Assembly (NCBI GenBank): GCA_024236075.1 | Contig: JACKLE010000002.1 | Coordinates: 124,001 to 188,000 of the forward strand | Length of the DNA stretch: 64,000 bases | Origin: Alphaproteobacteria bacterium | GTDB taxonomy: Bacteria > Pseudomonadota > Alphaproteobacteria > JACAEB01 | Reading direction: 5' to 3' | Shown: positions 33,998-42,152 of the stretch, in pieces | Position numbering within the stretch: the first letter of the stretch is position 1 | How the letters are laid out: each line of letters starts with the position of its first letter | Notes under the pieces: model-generated | Seen by the model: the letters and a program-made list of their open reading frames with translations, nothing else | Told to the model about the DNA's origin: nothing | Databases searched by the model: none | Position numbers and translations under genes: made by a program

Positions 33998-35584
33998 TCA
34001 TGCGGGCCGTCCCTCGACATTGCGGCGCGGCGCCAGCATCGGCACGAGCGCCCGGCTCTCCGGGCTCATGGTGAGGTCGTAGGCGCGCGCGAAGCGGTGG
34101 CGCCGGGCGCGGGCGAGCAGGCGCAGCGTGGCGGCCGCGCCGACCGGCGCGCCGTCGCCCCACACCGCGTCGAAGAGGCCGCTGGTCCAGGCGCGCCGCA
34201 CGCGCTCGGGCGCGGTGAGCAGCGTGATCTCGCCGGTCGGGTGGGCGGCGCGGATGCCCGCCAGGCTCGGCTCGAGCTCCGACCAGCCGCGGGCCGCGAC
34301 GTCGACGACGAGGATGCGCGCGCGGGCCGGTCCCGCCGCGCCCGAGGCGGCGCGCCGGCGCGCGGCGAGGTCCCGATAGATGTCGATCGTCCGCCGGCAC
34401 ATGGTCTCGAGCGCGAAGGTCTCGCGCACGTGAAGGCGCCCGAGGACGCCCATGGCGAGGCGCGCATCGGGCCCGAGCGCGAGCGCGGCCGAGAGCGCGG
34501 TCGCGAGCGCGTCCGCATTGTCGGGCTCGACCCGCCAGCCGGTCGCGTAGTCCTCGCCATAGGGCACCACCGTCTCCCGCGTGCCGCCATGGTCCGTCGC
34601 GATGACCGGCCGGCCCATCGCCTCCGCCTCGACCGCCACGCGCCCGAAGGCCTCGGGCTCGATCGAGGCCGAGACCACGATGTCGCTCGCGAGATAGGCC
34701 GCCGGCATGTCCCCGCAATGCCCGACGAGCCGCACGCGCTCCTTGAGGTCGTGGCGCGCGATCAGCGCTTCGAGCTCGGGCAGGAAATCGCTCTGCTTCT
34801 GGACGTCGCCGGCGAGGATGCAGAGGAAATCGTCGAGCCCGTGCTCGCGCAGCCGCGCCAGCGCCTCGACGAGCACGAGCTGGCCCTTCCAGCGCGTGAG
34901 GCGCCCCGGCAGGAGCACGATCGCCGGATCGTCGAAATGCGCCCGCTCGGCAAGGCCCCAGCTTCGCCGCACCGCCGCGACACGCGATTCGTCCACGGCC
35001 TCCGGGTCGAAGCGGCGCATGTCGGTGCCGCGGGGAATGGCGAGGAGCCTCGGGGCCGCCCAGGGATAGGCCGCCTCCACGCGCCCGGCGATGAAGGCCG
35101 AATTGGCGATGACGCGGTCGCCGCGCGCCATCACCGAATTGTAGAAGCGCTTGAGCGCCGTCCGGGCGTTGTAGGTGCCGTGATAGGTCGTCACGAAGGG
35201 GCGCCCGGTGGCGCGCGCCGCGAGATAGGCGCTCCAGGCCGGGGCGCGCGAGCGCGCATGCACGATGTCGACGCCGTAGGCGTCGAGGATCTGCGAGAGG
35301 CGCAGCGCGTTCGCGAGCACGGTGTAGGGATGCTTCGAGGCGACCGGCAGGCGGATGAGCTTCGCGCCCGCGGCGGCGAGCGCGCCCTCCAGTCGTCCGC
35401 CCTCGCTCGCGACGAGCGCGCGCCCGCCCGCCGCGACCAGGGCCGAGGCGATGTCGAGCGTCGTCTGCTCGGCGCCCCCCGCCTCGAGGGTCGGGATGAC
35501 CTGCAGGACGGTGGGAGCGCCGTAGCTTGGCGCGGGCGCGCGCCCGCTGGTAGCATCCGGAGTGGCCAAGTCAGCGAGTTCCAC
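33998..35584 (-). CDS. GT4 glycosyltransferase with partial GT9-like C-terminal extension
   Basis: 528 residues from a GTG start. Residues about 20-410 form a GT-B fold of family 4: VLQVIPTLEAGGAEQTTLDI, LLPGRLTRWKGQLVLVEALA, and the EPEAFGRVAVEAEAMGRPVIA nucleotide-sugar motif (two Glu spaced EX7E). The last about 110 residues (RILVVDVAARGWSELEPSL, GEITLLTAPERVRRAW) look like the N-terminal Rossmann half of a heptosyltransferase (GT9) without its C-terminal half. Likely acts on LPS core or another surface glycan. Confidence 0.82.
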   Translation of the reverse strand: MELADLATPDATSGRAPAPSYGAPTVLQVIPTLEAGGAEQTTLDIASALVAAGGRALVASEGGRLEGALAAAGAKLIRLPVASKHPYTVLANALRLSQILDAYGVDIVHARSRAPAWSAYLAARATGRPFVTTYHGTYNARTALKRFYNSVMARGDRVIANSAFIAGRVEAAYPWAAPRLLAIPRGTDMRRFDPEAVDESRVAAVRRSWGLAERAHFDDPAIVLLPGRLTRWKGQLVLVEALARLREHGLDDFLCILAGDVQKQSDFLPELEALIARHDLKERVRLVGHCGDMPAAYLASDIVVSASIEPEAFGRVAVEAEAMGRPVIATDHGGTRETVVPYGEDYATGWRVEPDNADALATALSAALALGPDARLAMGVLGRLHVRETFALETMCRRTIDIYRDLAARRRAASGAAGPARARILVVDVAARGWSELEPSLAGIRAAHPTGEITLLTAPERVRRAWTSGLFDAVWGDGAPVGAAATLRLLARARRHRFARAYDLTMSPESRALVPMLAPRRNVEGRPA

Positions 35585-35593
35585 GGTTCACCA

Positions 35594-36394
35594 ATGACCT
35601 TCGCGCGCGAGTCCGCCGGACCGGCGGCCCCATTGGGACCCGCGTTTCTCGGGCGGCCCGGCGGGCACCGCCTCGCCTATCGCCGCCGCGCGGGGTCGGG
35701 CCCGGGGCTCGTCTGGCTCGGCGGCTTTAATTCGGACATGAACGGCACGAAAGCAACCGCCCTCGAGGGGTGGGCGCAAGAGTGGGGCCGCGCCTGCCTG
35801 CGCTTCGACTATTTCGGCCACGGCGCCTCGAGCGGCGAATTCGCCGCCGGCACGATCGGGCGCTGGCGCGACGATGCCCTCGCTGTTCTCGACGAGCTCG
35901 CGCGCGGCCCGCAGATCCTCGTCGGCTCGAGCCTCGGGGGGTGGATCGCGCTGCTCGCCGCCCTGGCCCGGCCCGAGCGCGTCGCCGGCCTCTTCCTCGT
36001 CGCCCCGGCCCCCGACTTCACCGAGGATCTCATCTGGGAGACGCTTTCGCAGAGCCGGCGCGAGGCCCTGCTGCGCGAGGGGCGGATCGAGCGGCCGTCC
36101 CAATATGGCGAGGCGCCCTATCCGATCTCCCGCGAGCTGATCGAGGAGGGGCGGCGCCATCTTCTCCTGCGCGAGCCGATCGCGGTGCGTTGCCCCGTCG
36201 AGATCGTGCACGGCATGGCCGACCCCGACGTGCCCTGGCGCCGCTCGCTCGCGCTGGTCGAGCGCCTCGCCGGCGCGGAGGTCTCCGCGACCTTCCTCAA
36301 GGCGGGCGATCACCGGCTGTCCGCGCCGGCCGACCTCGACCGGCTCAAGACGGCGCTCGGCGGATTCCTCGGCCGGCTCGGGAGCGCGCCGTGA
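35594..36394 (+). CDS. Alpha/beta hydrolase (ABHD10/thioesterase-like)
   Basis: 266 residues. The nucleophile elbow is VGSSLGGWIALLAALA, with GSSLGG (Ser). The N-terminal GLVWLGGFNSDMNGTKA and CLRFDYFGHGASSGEF are typical of the bacterial ABHD10-like group, and Asp in HGMADPDVPW and His in AGDHRLS complete the triad. Substrate unknown; relatives cleave thioesters or acyl glucuronides. Divergent from the GT4 gene; the stop overlaps the next GTG (GTGA). Confidence 0.82.
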   Translation: MTFARESAGPAAPLGPAFLGRPGGHRLAYRRRAGSGPGLVWLGGFNSDMNGTKATALEGWAQEWGRACLRFDYFGHGASSGEFAAGTIGRWRDDALAVLDELARGPQILVGSSLGGWIALLAALARPERVAGLFLVAPAPDFTEDLIWETLSQSRREALLREGRIERPSQYGEAPYPISRELIEEGRRHLLLREPIAVRCPVEIVHGMADPDVPWRRSLALVERLAGAEVSATFLKAGDHRLSAPADLDRLKTALGGFLGRLGSAP

Positions 36395-37329
36395 CCGGGC
36401 TGCCGTGGAGCACGGCGCTCGTCGGGCTTGCGACGCCCATGGCGGACGAGGGCCTTCTCGCGCGCGCGCTCGAGGGCATCGCGAAGCTCGTCGTGCCGGC
36501 ACGGGTTTCGATCGGCTTCGCGCTGGCCCCGATCGGGGAGGATCGTCCGCTCTCCTCGATCCTGCGCGAGGCGATCGAGGCCGTTCCCTTTCCGGTGGAA
36601 CGCCTGCCGGCAAGCGCGGACATGGCGGCGGCGCGCAACGCCGTCCTCGACCTCGCGGCCCGGGAGCGCGCGCAGATCGTGGGGCTGCTCGACGACAGCC
36701 TCGCGCCCGATCCACGCTTCCTCAAGGATGCCCTCGCCGTGATGGCCCAATACGACGTGCCCGTCGTGGTGGGCCGGGCGCGGCCGCGCGAGAGGGCGGA
36801 CTGGCCGCGATGGACGGCGCGCTCGCCGCTTCTCGCGCGCGACGAGCCCGAGCTTTCCTTCGGGGGCCATGGCGAGGCGCGCCTTCTCGTGCTCGACCGC
36901 GAGGCGGTCGAGGCGGCGGGCGTGCGCTTCGCGCCGAAATTCGCCCGCGCGGGATTGAGCGGGCGCGCCTTCCTCGCCGAGCTCGAACGGCGCGAGGCGC
37001 CGATCCTTCATTGCGGGGCGGCGACGGCCGAATGCGCGGTTCCGCAGGAGCGGCTCACGCTCAGGGGCGAGGCGCGGGCCCTCGCGCGCGAGCGCGCCTT
37101 CGCCGTGGCGCTCGAAGCGCGCGGCAGGGGCCTTCTCGCAACCCTCTGGCGGCGCCTCCTCCCGGCCCTCGGCGCGAGCCTCTGCGGCCTTGCGGCGCGC
37201 CCGGCCGCGGGCCTGTTCGGGGACCGCGGCCGCATCGCCGCGCGCCGTCTCGCCGGCGCCTTTCCCGCGACGCTCGCCGGCCTCACCGGCCTCCTGCCGC
37301 GCCGCGCGGAGGAGCTGGCGGAGGAATAG
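36391..37329 (+). CDS. Putative family-2-like glycosyltransferase
   Basis: 312 residues. The N-terminal half has a GT-A-like pattern: LPASADMAAARNAVLDLA, then IVGLLDDSLAPDPRFLKDAL, where LDDS replaces the usual DDD motif, and VVVGRARPRERADWPRW. The C-terminal half is helical with a weakly hydrophobic segment (ATLWRRLLPALGASLCGLAAR). The GTG start is coupled to the preceding hydrolase. Motif fit is partial, so the sugar and even the activity remain uncertain. Confidence 0.6.
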   Translation: MTGLPWSTALVGLATPMADEGLLARALEGIAKLVVPARVSIGFALAPIGEDRPLSSILREAIEAVPFPVERLPASADMAAARNAVLDLAARERAQIVGLLDDSLAPDPRFLKDALAVMAQYDVPVVVGRARPRERADWPRWTARSPLLARDEPELSFGGHGEARLLVLDREAVEAAGVRFAPKFARAGLSGRAFLAELERREAPILHCGAATAECAVPQERLTLRGEARALARERAFAVALEARGRGLLATLWRRLLPALGASLCGLAARPAAGLFGDRGRIAARRLAGAFPATLAGLTGLLPRRAEELAEE

Positions 37330-37332
37330 GGC

Positions 37333-37752
37333 CTACTTCTTCGCCTTCTCGTCGAAGGACAGCGCGTTGCCGTTGATGCAATAGCGCAGGCCCGTGGGGC
37401 GCGGCCCGTCCGGGAACACGTGCCCCAGATGGGCGTCGCACTTCGCGCAGACGACCTCCGTGCGCACCATGCCGTGGCTCGCGTCGCGGTGCTCCTCGAC
37501 GCCGTCCCTGGCGATGGGCGCGTAGAAGCTCGGCCAGCCGGTTCCCGAGTCGAACTTCGTCTCGGAGGCGAAGAGCGGCTCGCCGCAGCAGACGCAGCGA
37601 TAGGTGCCGTCCTTCTTGTTGTCCCAATAGGGTCCGGTGAAGGCGCGCTCGGTGCCGGCGCGGCGCGTCACGTCGTATTGGGCGGGCGTCAGATCGCAGC
37701 GCCATTCGGCATCGCTCTTGCGGATCTTTGCGCTTTCGGTCTTGTCGCTCAT
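37333..37752 (-). CDS. msrB: Peptide-methionine (R)-S-oxide reductase
   Basis: 139 residues. Two zinc CxxC pairs ([22 protein letters not shown]), the catalytic RYCINGNAL (Cys in the RxCxN motif) and [11 protein letters not shown] are all MsrB hallmarks. It repairs oxidised methionine in proteins using thioredoxin. No signal peptide, so cytoplasmic. Convergent with the GT2-like gene with only three bases between stops. Confidence 0.95.
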   Translation of the reverse strand: MSDKTESAKIRKSDAEWRCDLTPAQYDVTRRAGTERAFTGPYWDNKKDGTYRCVCCGEPLFASETKFDSGTGWPSFYAPIARDGVEEHRDASHGMVRTEVVCAKCDAHLGHVFPDGPRPTGLRYCINGNALSFDEKAKK

Positions 37753-37837
37753 GATGTCTCCCTCGCTTAAGCCCTCCCGATATGGGGTCGGCGGAGGCGC
37801 AACGCAGCCCGCCGAGGCCAAGGGGAGGGGACACAAT

Positions 37838-38455
37838 ATGGTGAAGATGGTGAAGGCGCGTCTCGCGCGGCTCAAGCCGCTTCTCCTCGCGCCGGCGCTC
37901 GCGGGCTGCACGACGGGCGCCTCGCTGATGGCGCTGCACGGGGACCCGGACATGTCCTTTTCGGGCTTTCACGTCTGCCACGGCTATGGCTGCAGCTTCG
38001 AGAGCAAGGCCGCCCTTTCGGCGGAGGAGGTTTCGGGGATCGGTGCGATCTTCCGTCCACCGCCCGCCAGCGCCGAGGAGGAGCGCGCGCGCATCGGCGC
38101 GGCGGTCGCGCGCGTCGAGACGCTGGTCGGGACGCAGATCGGCACCTCCGCCGACGAGGCGGGGGCAGGTCCCTTCGGCGGCATCAAGCAGCAGGACTGC
38201 ATCGACGAGGCGGTGAACACGACGCACTACCTCACCCTGATGGAGCGCGCGGGCTGGCTCGCCTTCCACCGCGTGGGCGAGCCCGCCCATCGCGGCATCG
38301 ACATCGGGCGCTGGCCGCACAACACCGCGACGGTGATCGAGACGGCGAGCGGCAGGCGGTACGTCATCGACAGCTGGTTCCACGCCAATGGCGAGGCGCC
38401 CGAGATCGTGCCGGTGGAGCTCTGGGCGACGGGATGGGGGCCCGAGAAGCGATGA
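37838..38455 (+). CDS. Secreted protein with possible Cys-His-Asp (papain/transglutaminase-like) site
   Basis: 205 residues. N-terminal signal ending [11 protein letters not shown], a plausible lipobox. Conserved-looking patches are [36 protein letters not shown], then [31 protein letters not shown]. The order Cys (DCIDEA), His (PHNTA), Asp (VIDSWF) is that of transglutaminase/papain-fold enzymes. This is inferred from spacing only. AGGGGAGGGG precedes the ATG by seven bases. Overlaps the MAPEG gene (ATGA). Confidence 0.6.
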   Translation: MVKMVKARLARLKPLLLAPALAGCTTGASLMALHGDPDMSFSGFHVCHGYGCSFESKAALSAEEVSGIGAIFRPPPASAEEERARIGAAVARVETLVGTQIGTSADEAGAGPFGGIKQQDCIDEAVNTTHYLTLMERAGWLAFHRVGEPAHRGIDIGRWPHNTATVIETASGRRYVIDSWFHANGEAPEIVPVELWATGWGPEKR

Positions 38456-38841
38456 GTCCGGATCTTTGGGCGCTCGCGGGCGCGGTCGTTCTGGGCTTCG
38501 CCCACATCACAGCGCAATCGCTCTCCTACAAGGCGCAGGTGACCCACGCCTTCACGCAGGGCCCGCGCGAAGCGGAGCCGGCGCCCGTCGGCGCCGCCGG
38601 GCGCTATGCCCGCGCCATGCGGAACTTTCAGGAGAGCTTTGCGCTTTTCGCGGCCTCGGTTCTGCTGGTTCAGCTCGCGGGCGAGGCGGACCAGGTCTCC
38701 GCGATCGGCGCCGTCGTCTATCTCGCCGCGCGCGCTCTCTACCTGCCGGCCTACGGGCTCTCGCTTCAGCCCTGGCGGTCGATCTTCTGGCTCTTCTCGA
38801 TGATCGCCATCCTCGCGGTGCTGTCGGCGCTCTTCGTCTGA
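38452..38841 (+). CDS. MAPEG family membrane protein
   Basis: 129 residues with four membrane helices. The MAPEG signature is seen as GRYARAMRNFQESFALFAASVLL (core RAMRNFQESF) and AALVYLAARALYLPAYGL-type helix 4 (here VVYLAARALYLPAYGL). Family members are glutathione-dependent membrane enzymes in eicosanoid and detoxification metabolism; the bacterial role is unclear. Coupled to the secreted protein gene upstream by ATGA. Confidence 0.85.
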   Translation: MSPDLWALAGAVVLGFAHITAQSLSYKAQVTHAFTQGPREAEPAPVGAAGRYARAMRNFQESFALFAASVLLVQLAGEADQVSAIGAVVYLAARALYLPAYGLSLQPWRSIFWLFSMIAILAVLSALFV

Positions 38842-38902
38842 GTTGACCGCCTCCCTGGCCGGGAGTACCTCAAGCCTCCCGCCCGCGAGGAGGTGACCCG
38901 CC

Positions 38903-39346
38903 ATGGCCGACGACCGGACGCCGAATGCGCAAGGCGCGATGCCGCGCGTCTCGCCCTATCTCACCGTGAGCGACGGCAAGGGCGCCATCGCCTTCTACGA
39001 AAAGGCCTTCGGCGCGACGGAGACGATGCGCCTGCCGGCGCAGGACGGAAAGCGCCTGATGCACGCCGCGCTGACGATCAATGGCGGCCTCGTGATGCTC
39101 TCGGACGAGTTTTCCGAGATGGGCGCCGGGCCCACCAAGGCGCCCAAGACGCTCGGCGGCTCGAGCGTCACCGTCCATTTGCATTTTGGCGGGCCTGCCG
39201 AGGTCGACGCGACCTTCAAGCGGGCGGTCGATGCCGGGGGCGAGGGCATCTTTCAGCCGACGGACATGTTCTGGGGCGACCGCTTCGCGCAGGTCCGCGA
39301 TCCCTTCGGCCACGTCTGGTCGCTGGGTGCCGCCATTCCTAAATAG
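38903..39346 (+). CDS. VOC family protein (PhnB/glyoxalase-like)
   Basis: 147 residues. Single VOC unit: VSPYLTVSDGKGAIAFYEKAFGATE, LMLSDEFSEMG-like centre, and WGDRFAQVRDPFGHVWSLG at the end, which is the PhnB/3-demethylubiquinone-9-methyltransferase-type subgroup. Such proteins bind metal and small molecules; the exact activity is not predictable. GAGGAGG lies upstream of the ATG. Confidence 0.85.
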   Translation: MADDRTPNAQGAMPRVSPYLTVSDGKGAIAFYEKAFGATETMRLPAQDGKRLMHAALTINGGLVMLSDEFSEMGAGPTKAPKTLGGSSVTVHLHFGGPAEVDATFKRAVDAGGEGIFQPTDMFWGDRFAQVRDPFGHVWSLGAAIPK

Positions 39347-39366
39347 GGACGGGTGCCCCAGGCTCT

Positions 39367-39457
39367 GCGACGCCCCCCGGCTCGACCGGGGGCCCAGGGC
39401 GGCGGGAAAGGTCGCGCCGCTCGGCCCTGGATCGCCCGGTCAGGCCGGGCGACGTCG
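39367..39457. repeat. Large extragenic inverted repeat
   Basis: Two arms of about 34 bases (39367-39400 and 39424-39457) are inverted copies of each other: GCGACG...CCGGCTCGACCGGGGGCCC AGGGC against, on the other strand, GCGACGTCGCCCGGCCTGAC and onward to CCAGGGC. Each arm has its own hairpin (CCCCCGG-CTCGA-CCGGGGG at 39374-39392; CGCCCGG-TCAGG-CCGGGCG at 39433-39451). This is a BIME/REP-pair layout. It fills the gap between the VOC gene and the GIY-YIG gene and may end transcription of the former. Confidence 0.7.
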
Positions 39458-39517
39458 CAAGCGGAAAGGGGCTTGGACGATTTCCGGCGACGCATTCGGG
39501 CAGGGGGCCGAAGGACG

Positions 39518-39805
39518 ATGCCCTTTTGGGTCTACATCATGGCTTCCCGGCGCAATGGCACGCTCTACATTGGCTCGACGAACGATCTGATACGGCGTGT
39601 CTTCGAGCATCGCGAAAGGGCCGTTCCGAGCTTCACCTCCCGATACGATGTGACGCGTCTCGTTTACTTCGAGCAGCACGAAGCCTACGAAAGCGCGGCG
39701 CAAAGGGAGAAGCGACTCAAGAAATGGGCGCGAGCCTGGAAGCTCGCCCTCATCGAGACTGCAAATCCGATGTGGCGCGATCTTTACCCGGAGATTTGCA
39801 CCTGA
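39518..39805 (+). CDS. GIY-YIG domain protein (UPF0213/YhbQ-like)
   Basis: 95 residues. GIY-YIG signature: FWVYIMASRRNGTLYIGSTNDLIRRVFEH (VYI...YIG, catalytic Arg in NDLIRR), with Glu in YESAAQREKRLKKWARAWK. Small stand-alone members are structure-specific or nonspecific nucleases and are often near mobile DNA. It has an unremarkable RBS. The preceding inverted repeat may be a substrate or simply a neighbour. Confidence 0.88.
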   Translation: MPFWVYIMASRRNGTLYIGSTNDLIRRVFEHRERAVPSFTSRYDVTRLVYFEQHEAYESAAQREKRLKKWARAWKLALIETANPMWRDLYPEICT

Positions 39806-39847
39806 GCGGACGGCATTGGGAATTGGCAGGAAAGGACCTCGACAGTC

Positions 39848-41248
39848 ATGGCCGACACTTACGACGTGCTCATCATCGGCGGAGGGCCGGGGGGCTATAA
39901 TTGCGCGATCCGCGCGGCGCAGCTCGGCCTCAAGGTCGCGGTCGCCGAGAAGCGGGCGACGCTCGGCGGCACCTGCCTCAATGTGGGCTGCATTCCCTCC
40001 AAGGCGCTCCTGCACGCCTCCGAGCTTTACGAGGAGGCCGCCGACGGCCATCTCGGCGCGCTCGGCATCGACGTGAAGGCCAAGCTCAACCTCCCGCAGA
40101 TGATGGCGCACAAGGCGAAGGCGGTGGACGGGCTCACCAAGGGCGTCGAGTTCCTCTTCAAGAAGAACCGCATCGACTGGCTGAAGGGCGAGGCGCGCCT
40201 CGTCGGCCCCGGCATGGCGAAGATTTCGGGCGAGGCGCCCGCGACGGTCTCCGCGAAGCACATCGTCGTCGCGACGGGCTCGGACGTCATCGGGCTGCCC
40301 GGCATCGCGATCGACGAGGAGCGCATCCTCTCCTCGACGGGCGCGATCGCGCTCGCCCAGGTCCCGAAGCGCCTCCTCGTCATCGGGGCGGGCGTCATCG
40401 GGCTCGAGCTCGGCAGCGTCTGGCGGCGCCTCGGCGCCGAGGTGACGGTGGTCGAGTTCCTCGACCGCATCCTTCCGGGCACGGACATGGAGGTCGCCAA
40501 GCAGGCCCAGCGCATCCTCATGCGCCAGGGAATGGCCTTCAAGCTCGGCGCCAAGGTCACCGCCGTCGCCAAGATGGCGAAGGTCCTCAAGGTCACGGTC
40601 GAGCCGGCCAAGGGCGGCGAGGCGGAAATCCTCGAGGCCGACGCCGTGCTCGTGTGCATCGGGCGCAGGGCGTATACGGAAAATCTCGGCCTCGACGAGG
40701 TCGGCGTGAAGACGGACGAGCGCGGCCGCGTGATCGTCGACGCGCATTACGCGACCAATGTCGCCGGCATCCATGCCATCGGCGACGTCATCGCGGGCCC
40801 CATGCTCGCGCACAAGGCCGAGGACGAGGGCGTCGCGCTCGCCGAGCGCCTCGCGGGCAAGGCGGGCCACGTCAACTACGACGTGATCCCCAACGTGATC
40901 TACACCTATCCCGAGATCGCGACGGTCGGAAAGAGCGAGGAGGAGCTCAAGGCGGCGGGCGTCGCCTACAGGACCGGCAAATTTCCGTTCACGGCCAATG
41001 CGCGCGCCAAGACGAACGACATGACCGACGGCTTCGTGAAGATCCTCGCGGAGGAGGGCACGGACCTCGTCCTCGGCGTGCACATGGTCGGCCCCAATGT
41101 CAGCGAGATGATCGCCGAGGCCTGCGCCGTGATGGAGCTCGGCGGCTCGGCCGAGGACATCGCCCGCACCTGCCACGCGCACCCGACTCTCACCGAGGCC
41201 GTGCGCCAGGCCGCCCTCGGCGTCGACGGGCGCATCATGCAGATGTGA
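39848..41248 (+). CDS. lpdA: Dihydrolipoyl dehydrogenase (E3)
   Basis: 466 residues. FAD fold YDVLIIGGGPGGYNCAIRAA, redox disulfide GGTCLNVGCIPSKALL, NAD fold LLVIGAGVIGLELGSVW, FAD motif GIHAIGDVIAGPMLAHKAEDEG and the C-terminal HAHPTLTEAV dyad are all present. It reoxidises lipoamide in 2-oxoacid dehydrogenase and glycine cleavage complexes. No E1/E2 genes adjoin, so it may serve several complexes. Confidence 0.95.
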   Translation: MADTYDVLIIGGGPGGYNCAIRAAQLGLKVAVAEKRATLGGTCLNVGCIPSKALLHASELYEEAADGHLGALGIDVKAKLNLPQMMAHKAKAVDGLTKGVEFLFKKNRIDWLKGEARLVGPGMAKISGEAPATVSAKHIVVATGSDVIGLPGIAIDEERILSSTGAIALAQVPKRLLVIGAGVIGLELGSVWRRLGAEVTVVEFLDRILPGTDMEVAKQAQRILMRQGMAFKLGAKVTAVAKMAKVLKVTVEPAKGGEAEILEADAVLVCIGRRAYTENLGLDEVGVKTDERGRVIVDAHYATNVAGIHAIGDVIAGPMLAHKAEDEGVALAERLAGKAGHVNYDVIPNVIYTYPEIATVGKSEEELKAAGVAYRTGKFPFTANARAKTNDMTDGFVKILAEEGTDLVLGVHMVGPNVSEMIAEACAVMELGGSAEDIARTCHAHPTLTEAVRQAALGVDGRIMQM

Positions 41249-41359
41249 GGGGGCGAGAGGGCCCGTGGACGCGCCTTGAATCCCGGCGGGGCCGTGCCTA
41301 GGATCTATCGCATCGCCGTCGGATGCCGATGGCGCGAGGGCGTCGCGAGGAAATCGGAA

Positions 41360-41542
41360 ATGAGCCGCCGCGAGGATTTGCAGGCAAAACGAGGCGGGAA
41401 GTCGGCCGCGGCGTTGCGGTCGGGCGAAAAAGGGCGGCGCTCTGGTTCCGGAAAGAGCGGGAAGGACGCGCGCGCCTTCGAGCGCGTCTGCCGCGACGTG
41501 ATGGCGCGCATTGCCAAGAGCCGGGCCCGCCTTGCCGAGTGA
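41360..41542 (+). CDS. Small basic protein, putative antitoxin for the Doc-like toxin
   Basis: 60 residues, very rich in Lys, Arg and Ser in the first half (KRGGKSAAALRSGEKGRR), with a helical end (ARAFERVCRDVMARIAKSRARLAE). It overlaps the following Doc-like gene by 11 bases, the layout of antitoxin-toxin pairs. It lacks the Phd fold signature and the Fic-inhibitory S/TxxxEG/N motif. So the antitoxin role is inferred from position only. Confidence 0.5.
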   Translation: MSRREDLQAKRGGKSAAALRSGEKGRRSGSGKSGKDARAFERVCRDVMARIAKSRARLAE

Positions 41543-41927
41543 GCCGCGCTGGCTCACGCCCGACGAACTCGTCGTCATCAATCGTTTGGAGGTGGCTGAG
41601 ACCGGCGAGCCGCATGCGCTCGTCGATCGCGGCCTCCTGGAGAGCGCGGCCGCCCGGCCGAAGAACCATTGGCACTATGAAGGCGTTCGCGAGATTGCCG
41701 ACCTCGCGGCCTCGCTCCTCGATGCGGTCGCCAGGAACCATCCCTTCGAGCAGGGCAACAAGCGCACGGCCGCGACCGGGGCCCTCGTCTTCGCGAGCGT
41801 CAATGGGCATGACTGGACGCTCGAGGATCGCGGCGAGTATGCCGAATGGATCCTCGCTCTCGTTCAGGACGAGCTCGACAGGACGGCTCTTGCGCGCCTC
41901 ATGCGCCCTCACCTCAAGGTGAGATGA
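41532..41927 (+). CDS. doc: Fic/Doc family toxin
   Basis: 131 residues from a TTG start that gives the usual Doc opening SEPRWLTPDELVVIN; a TTG at 41511 is the alternative. The Fic/Doc motif is NHPFEQGNKRTAATGALVF (H70 to R78), with Lys in the place of the Fic GxGR glycine, as in Doc kinases that phosphorylate elongation factor Tu. Position five is Gln rather than the usual acidic residue. The N-terminal part (HWHYEGVREIADLAA) supports a complete fold. Confidence 0.82.
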   Translation: MPSEPRWLTPDELVVINRLEVAETGEPHALVDRGLLESAAARPKNHWHYEGVREIADLAASLLDAVARNHPFEQGNKRTAATGALVFASVNGHDWTLEDRGEYAEWILALVQDELDRTALARLMRPHLKVR

Positions 41928-42152
41928 CGCCGAGCGTTCGGAGCATCCGACGAAAGCCGTCGGCCCGAAGACCTTTCTCGTTGGGGTGCGCTTTCGCGAT
42001 GATCGCGAGCGGCAGGCGGAGAGGTTTCCCTTCACGCCTCCTCGTGCGCGCGCGCGTATAGCTCGCAGACGGATGCGCTTCGCGCGCGTTCATGCCATGC
42101 TCTCACCAGTCAAGGCGGCTCGTCGAACCGCTAGAACGGGTGGGGTGGGAGC

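Noticed and set aside
41928..42152. Possible gene or RNA in the gap after the Doc-like toxin
   Set aside because: Only short frames without domains and no clear hairpins were seen; treated as plain intergenic DNA.
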